64,000 bases of DNA, taken from contig NC_092576.1 in the NCBI RefSeq assembly GCF_037975245.1, positions 11,771,111 to 11,835,110 on the forward strand. The letters are read 5' to 3'. The notes below the pieces were generated by a model. It had not been told where the DNA came from. It did no database searches and saw nothing but the letters and a program-made list of their open reading frames with translations. Position numbers and translations under genes: made by a program. Shown here in pieces: positions 58,533 through 64,000 of the stretch; position 1 is the first letter of the stretch; every line of letters starts with the position of its first letter. The stretch comes from Apostichopus japonicus (lineage: Eukaryota > Echinodermata > Holothuroidea > Aspidochirotida > Stichopodidae).

Positions 58533-60100
58533 TCAGGAAATCATTCGTGGTTTAGAAGACGATTTTCGGTCTCTCGATCTTGGTGTGAACATGATAGAAC
58601 AAAGAACTGCTTTTAAAACAAACTTCTTTTACCCACAACTAAATAAATCTGGTTAACCCAAGTCAAATTTAAAGTTGGAAAGCGTATAGGTCTTTCCAAG
58701 CAGGACCTTTCATTAGAGATTAAAGCTGTTTGTCGATTACGAAAATAAAGGTATTGGAGCGAATCGAAAGTCATTTTACATTTGCATACACTGTTGAAGC
58801 TAACGGGAACTTAACCTTTAAATTCACCTATAAAGTGCTCATAATTTAGAAACGTTATAACATTTATAGATATAACCCAAGAACTTGCAAAAACGAAAAA
58901 TAGAAATAAATTAATCAGTTGTATCAACTCAAGAAATGGTCGATATACGAGATCATCGTATTTTGATCTGCTTACTTTTCTGTTCCAAGTTTGAAGAATT
59001 TGATAAGAATTTTGTCTAAGGAAATTCGATTAACCTGGAAAAGACTTGTTTTTCTTGGCAGTTCAAATTTATCGATTTAATTCAAGTTTAATCCATACGT
59101 GCTATTTTTAGATGAAATTCGTTTTTTCTTCTTATTTGTAGCATCAAATGGGTTTTAAAATAAAGAATTAACAACCCTCCTCTTAGACAGAAGAATAAAA
59201 CAATATATATTTTCTGTAAATGAATTAAGATAATTGAGAAACCTATAAACAAAAAGAACATTAAAAGGGTTACCAATACAAAAGAGTCCTCTATAATCCT
59301 TAAAGAACTCACACTGAATTGTAAATATGTCCTCTGCATGTAATGCCTTTGTAAAGAATGATTAACAAACATAAGACATAACATAAACAATAAGACTATT
59401 GTTCCGTTGAAAAACTATACATTCTTGTCATGTATATTGTTCTTGCAGTAGTAGTTAAATTCCCCAGGGGTAGGGGGGTGCTTGGTGCGCTGGAGCTACA
59501 TCTCGTTTTGAACCAATTTAATGGAATTAAACAAACTAGAACGCAATCAAAATCACCAAGGGAGTTAGAAAGAGATATAAGAGACAGGGCGAGAGAGAGA
59601 GATGGATAGACAGATCGGTAACAATTAAACGGTGTTGTATGTTGTTGCTAACCACTTTTAAGTTGCTATTTATAAAGAACAAAAACATAAAAGATGCCAT
59701 GCAGCAGAAATTCCTCGATGTATATATGCTTCAAATCTTATAGAATTATTCAATCGTCTTAATCCATAAGAAGTCTAAACTTATCAAAATATTTAACAAG
59801 AACGAAATATCGAGTTTTATTCAATATAGCAACTACAAAAAAAAAAAATGAAATCATCCCGGGTAATATAGGAAGTTTATTTTTTATTAAACAAATATTT
59901 CTCGGGAATGATTGTGCCAAGGGCGGCTCAGTTCGATGGTTGGAGCTGACGTTTTCAAGGTCCTCTCGCGTTAACAGTCTTTACATCGTCAGTAGTAAGA
60001 GATCGAGAGAGTGATAGAGGAGAGAGTCAAAAAGGAGGGAAGAGGAGCAAACATTAGTAATTGTCAGGATTTTTGTTATGAACAATTAAGACAACGCTGG
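58533..60100. other. AT-rich noncoding stretch
   Basis: No exon or element was recognised; a short GAGAGA tract lies at about 59589. Confidence 0.4.
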
Positions 60101-60107
60101 TAATACC

Positions 60108-60353
60108 ATGAAAGACGTGGACTGTGTCCTTAGAAAATCAGATGAAAGTTTCCTTCTCTTTTCTCCCCTTCTTCATCTTCTTCTTCGTGTTCTAAGGAGG
60201 CTTTTAAGGATCAGATGGGTTTGCAAAGAGCAGCAGCAGGCAAATACGCGTTTGCGATATGCATACAATAACAGGAAACTTAAGGCATCTAAATCGATGT
60301 CAGCTATTGATTCAGTGCCAAGTGACGAAACCTTCATCGTCAGATGGAACTGA
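60108..60353 (+). CDS. Unrecognised small ORF
   Basis: The 81-codon frame begins MKDVDCVLRKSDES. It has a leucine-rich segment (LLHLLLRVLRRLLRIRW), possibly from a CTTCTTC run, and ends SAIDSVPSDETFIVRWN. I recognise no family, splice sites or neighbours that support it. It is the least repetitive open frame in the last 10 kb, and could be a small exon or chance. Confidence 0.15.
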   Translation: MKDVDCVLRKSDESFLLFSPLLHLLLRVLRRLLRIRWVCKEQQQANTRLRYAYNNRKLKASKSMSAIDSVPSDETFIVRWN

Positions 60354-60359
60354 TGAAGT

Positions 60360-63300
60360 GGAGTGTTTCCAAGCTTATATGAGGCTGTCGATTCTTCTTT
60401 TGTTTTTACCCTGATTTCTTATAACACGTGACACATTGACTGCGATTAATGGTAGCTTTAATTCTCTTGCGTAGAGAGCATCGAATCAATGTATGACTTT
60501 ATAGCCAGTGGACATGTGCTAAGAAATGAGCTAAGTAGGACACGAGGTCTTCTCGTTGGGGTTAAAAGATTAAACTGTGGTGACATAATGTAGCAGAACG
60601 GTTAGACAATACTACTACTTGTTTTCATTCGCCGTCTACAATATGCATATGAATGAGTTGTTTCACCAACGATGAGCTATAGTTTCGTAATTAAGATTAT
60701 ATACTTAATAAGTGATTATCGCATAGTCATCAGCAATTATCACTATTATAATTATTGTGATATATTATGTGATATAAATAACATATTTAATCACGTTTGT
60801 GATATCTGTTGTTTCGATAAACAAACATCTTCATGTAATAGTGTAACATTTAAAAGTACACATTATCATTTCCCAATATAAGGTGTTATATTAGGGAAGC
60901 TTAAGAATTTTAGATAAACTACAGAGATAACAAAAGGTTAATAATAAGACTTTAATGTTAGAACCCGAAACCTGAGACATATTCTATGAAAAATAACAAT
61001 CCACTTTTTACAGGGTTCTTCGCTGAAGTATAGACACACGAACTGCAGTGTAATCTATCCTAAAGTGTGTTTGTCTATTTGATTTGCTGCACAGTTTGTA
61101 CAGCAGAGTCAACGTTAATTGCAACGACCGCAGAGATCATATATGTCCTTGTCTGTCTCTCCAGTCTTGAAGTATATATAAGCAGTGCGTAGTTTAATAC
61201 GGATAAGGGATTAATTCCTTCCGCATCGTCTGTAAATAGATCTAAGCTTCAAGTATTCTTTTTCTTCTTGTTTTTGTGCTCCGGACAAGATCTCAACCTG
61301 TAGTTCTCTGTCAGTTGATCGAGGTCCTTAATGACTGGTTTGTTTCAAGCTATTGTCACTAGCCCTTATTACCCCTTAGAGAGCCCTTGACCGGCAAGTA
61401 CTTGTCAAACGGTAAAGGGATTTGCTATTTGATTCGAGCACTGATGTGGGAGGACCTTAACTTGGGGTAGTATTACAAATGACCTATCCTTTTATCTTGG
61501 AGTGGAGGCTTACGAGTGGGTGAATTTGAAAAATTACTTTAAATCGCTGCTATCATTCTGCGAGCAATAAATCACGCTGGCGCACATTGAAAACTGGGCA
61601 AAGCATACAGAAAATAGTCAAGGGATTTCCATCGCAAAGATTTTTGTGAACTGGAGAAGCAAAAAAAAAAAAAAAAAAATGGTGGATAGTGCAAAGTATA
61701 AGCATGCGCACAGTGCTTGTACTGGAAATTTAATTGCTCATACGTGGAAGCAATTATACAAAATATGTTGAATCTTATACAATTCTGAGAAATCAGCGAA
61801 TGAATAGAATTGAACAAGATTCAACATATTTTGTTCAAGCAAAAATTTGTCTTTCTCGTCAAATTACTTCATAATAGAGATAGTAGTCTAGAAGCTATAA
61901 ATATTGAATTGAAAATCGCACAGGGCAATAATAGCGAAAGCACGATCGAACGATTATAGCTAGACTTGTAGGCGATTGGTGATCGCTATTGGCTTTCATT
62001 TCCTGGAACTTTTGTCAAATTTTTGTCAAAAGTACGGATGACTAAAAACATGCACTTTTCAACTGTAACTCCATTTCAAAACGGTGCTTAATTTGAATTG
62101 TTAGTATAGGCTATAGCCTGATATCGTATCGTATATTTTTTTGTTGTGAGTGTGTTTGTATAAGAGTAAAGACAGTATGCAGTATATAATATGGTAGGAC
62201 TATAGATTATTTGCACAAACGTTGTAACGTCGGGACGACAATGTCTGGACCGCCGTGCCGCATTTTCGTGGACATGTGTTCCCATAGGCGTAATAACAGC
62301 CGCCATTGATCGGGTGCTACAAGTCCCATTTCCATCATGAAGATAACATTAACAACATGTCTTCATCATGTCGATAAATGTGTCATTATAAGTTATTGTC
62401 TTGGACATGGCTGATGTAGACAATATTCCAACCACGAAAGCGAACCTATATGTATTTTTCTCGTCCGTTCCAATGTACAATCTTCATGCGATGCATTGCA
62501 CACACCTCACTCTGTCCAAATTCGTCTGTAATAAAATTAAAACCAATAAAGTGTGTGCTCGTGTGTGCAAGTTGATTGCGAGGGATCGTGTTCTGTTGTA
62601 CGCCCGTGTAAATGTATATATGTGAGCTAATCAATATAAGCAGAGCTTGAAGTAAGCCTATACTATAGTGTGTGTTGTGTTACAACTGAAGGTCTTGGTT
62701 GAGAACGGGAGGGAGAGAGACATCGAGGGTGGCACGGAGAGGTGGGTGGAGAGAGAGAGAGTGGTTAGAGACAGAGAGAATGGTTAGGGAGAGGTGGAAA
62801 GAGAGAGAGATATAAAGAAGTCGTGGAATTTAAATTAAAAATAACATCTAAATCTTTAGAACGGTCTACATATGTAATTGGTTCTGGATGCGATTTGCAG
62901 AAATAACCGCTTACATGTTTCATTTAATCACGATGAGTTTCGGAGTAATTAAATAAAAGCTAGGCTACGGACCTACGGTGCATTTTACCGCGTACGATCC
63001 AGCAAGTACTAAGTATAGGCATAGACTATAGCCTAGCCTATAGCCTAGTGACTTACTCGGTGCGGTATTCCATGTCCTACAAAGTCCTTGGTGAAACTAT
63101 AGTACTGTATTTAGTCATACACAAGTATAATATTTTAAGTTGTAACGATACATATATTTATGAACCCACAGTCAGTGTGGCAGTGGAGCTTGGGAATGGT
63201 GGATCATATAGTGTGTGAGAGTCCTGAGTCCCCACAGTCTTGTGAAAACTTTGAAAAGTTCCCCTATTTCATAAAATTAGAAATGCACGCCACGTTTTTG

Positions 63301-64000
63301 GTAATAAACGGTAGCCTTTCCATTTGTTTTATCTCTGGTCAATGAAAAGGAAAAAACAAGCTCCATCTTATTGCCCATTTGTTTAAAAAAGGGAATTATT
63401 GAAATACTATATACTACGCAAATGAATTTATGATCATACGGAATTCATTGTTTCGGGAAGGCCTAGTTGGTATCTATTGATGTGCTGCATGTCAGGTATT
63501 TTGACATGGATCTTGTGAGTATCGTTACGGTGAAGAATAAAAGCATCAGGCGCGCGCACACACCAACAAAAAGGACAGATTCGCTTTAGGCCTATACCTA
63601 CTTTATAAATAGACCTGTTAAGTGTTACGGCTATTTGACTCATCATGATGATAAAAACGGTTTTTGTCAAACATACATACATACAGACCGAAACGAGCGA
63701 ACCGTATAGACACTTTAATGTTTCGATAAGGTGACAGTTTCTATATTCATTTAACGTTATATCTTTCATTAACAAGTCAATTCTAGCTGCAAAAAATCAT
63801 AGACTAGGAATCGCATAGAAATAGTTCTACTAATTGTATATGTGCCAAGCAATAATATTAAATAGAGGTAAATCCTTAATCATAAACTATAAAGATAATA
63901 AGTTGTATTTCAATGATTGCCTTCCTTTGTCTGAATTAATCTCAAGCCTTATGCTCTTTCTTGTTTCTAATCTTTTTAACAGAAAAGAGGGAATCCCAAC
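60360..64000. other. AT-rich noncoding stretch to window end
   Basis: No exon was recognised. It contains an A run of about 18 at 61661-61679 and GAGA-rich purine sequence at 62708-62812. The words TATAGCCTAG and TAGGCCTA occur at about 63027-63052 and 63587. Confidence 0.45.

Noticed and set aside
62401-62625. 74-codon plus frame
   Set aside because: No family motif, splice support or second copy.

Overview
The window looks like an AT-rich, intron-bearing metazoan genome, most likely a marine invertebrate deuterostome. An echinoderm is my best guess, but nothing here is a species marker. The signs are GT-AG introns, an animal-type DIABLO/Smac gene, three families of tRNA-derived SINEs, and remnants of P-element, pogo, hAT, DIRS, LTR and LINE elements. 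Microsatellites and minisatellites are abundant. There is no prokaryotic organisation.

Layout. 1-4 kb: interspersed repeats, a SINE, a GCGTAGCCAGG-ended element and (ACGT)n palindromic tracts. 4.1-12.4 kb: a graveyard of same-strand (+) mobile-element protein remnants: a C2H2 ORF, an LTR-retrotransposon gag with one stop, a THAP9/P-element transposase, a pogo-type transposase C-terminus, a three-exon BEN-domain fragment, a FEN1-like/CXC multicopy protein, a hAT transposase and a DIRS RNase H/tyrosine-recombinase piece. A palindromic MITE follows at 12.6 kb. 14.3-20.4 kb, minus strand: a complete six-exon DIABLO/Smac gene (229 codons, every phase consistent), with a mitochondrial presequence leading into an AVPF IAP-binding motif. 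Its last intron holds minisatellites and two duplicated copies of the last exon's 3' splice site and exon start. 21-28.3 kb: repeats, a second SINE, G-rich elements, a pyrimidine run, a CRE/X-box-like pair, and a third SINE whose tRNA head runs directly into a sequence with every core base of a hammerhead ribozyme. 30.7-31.2 kb: the first coding exon (S1-S4) of a cyclic-nucleotide-gated-like cation channel, ending at a clear splice donor; no later exon was recognised. 31-64 kb: AT-rich noncoding DNA, possibly the channel's intron, with minisatellites, a 5'-truncated LINE, a (GGAT)n block, a 111-bp tandem repeat and many (TA)n tracts.

The two host genes I would defend are DIABLO (mitochondrial release, IAP antagonism, apoptosis) and the channel exon. 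The BEN model is coherent but incomplete. Everything else is mobile-element debris or simple repeat. All calls come from reading the sequence by eye; no database search was run.
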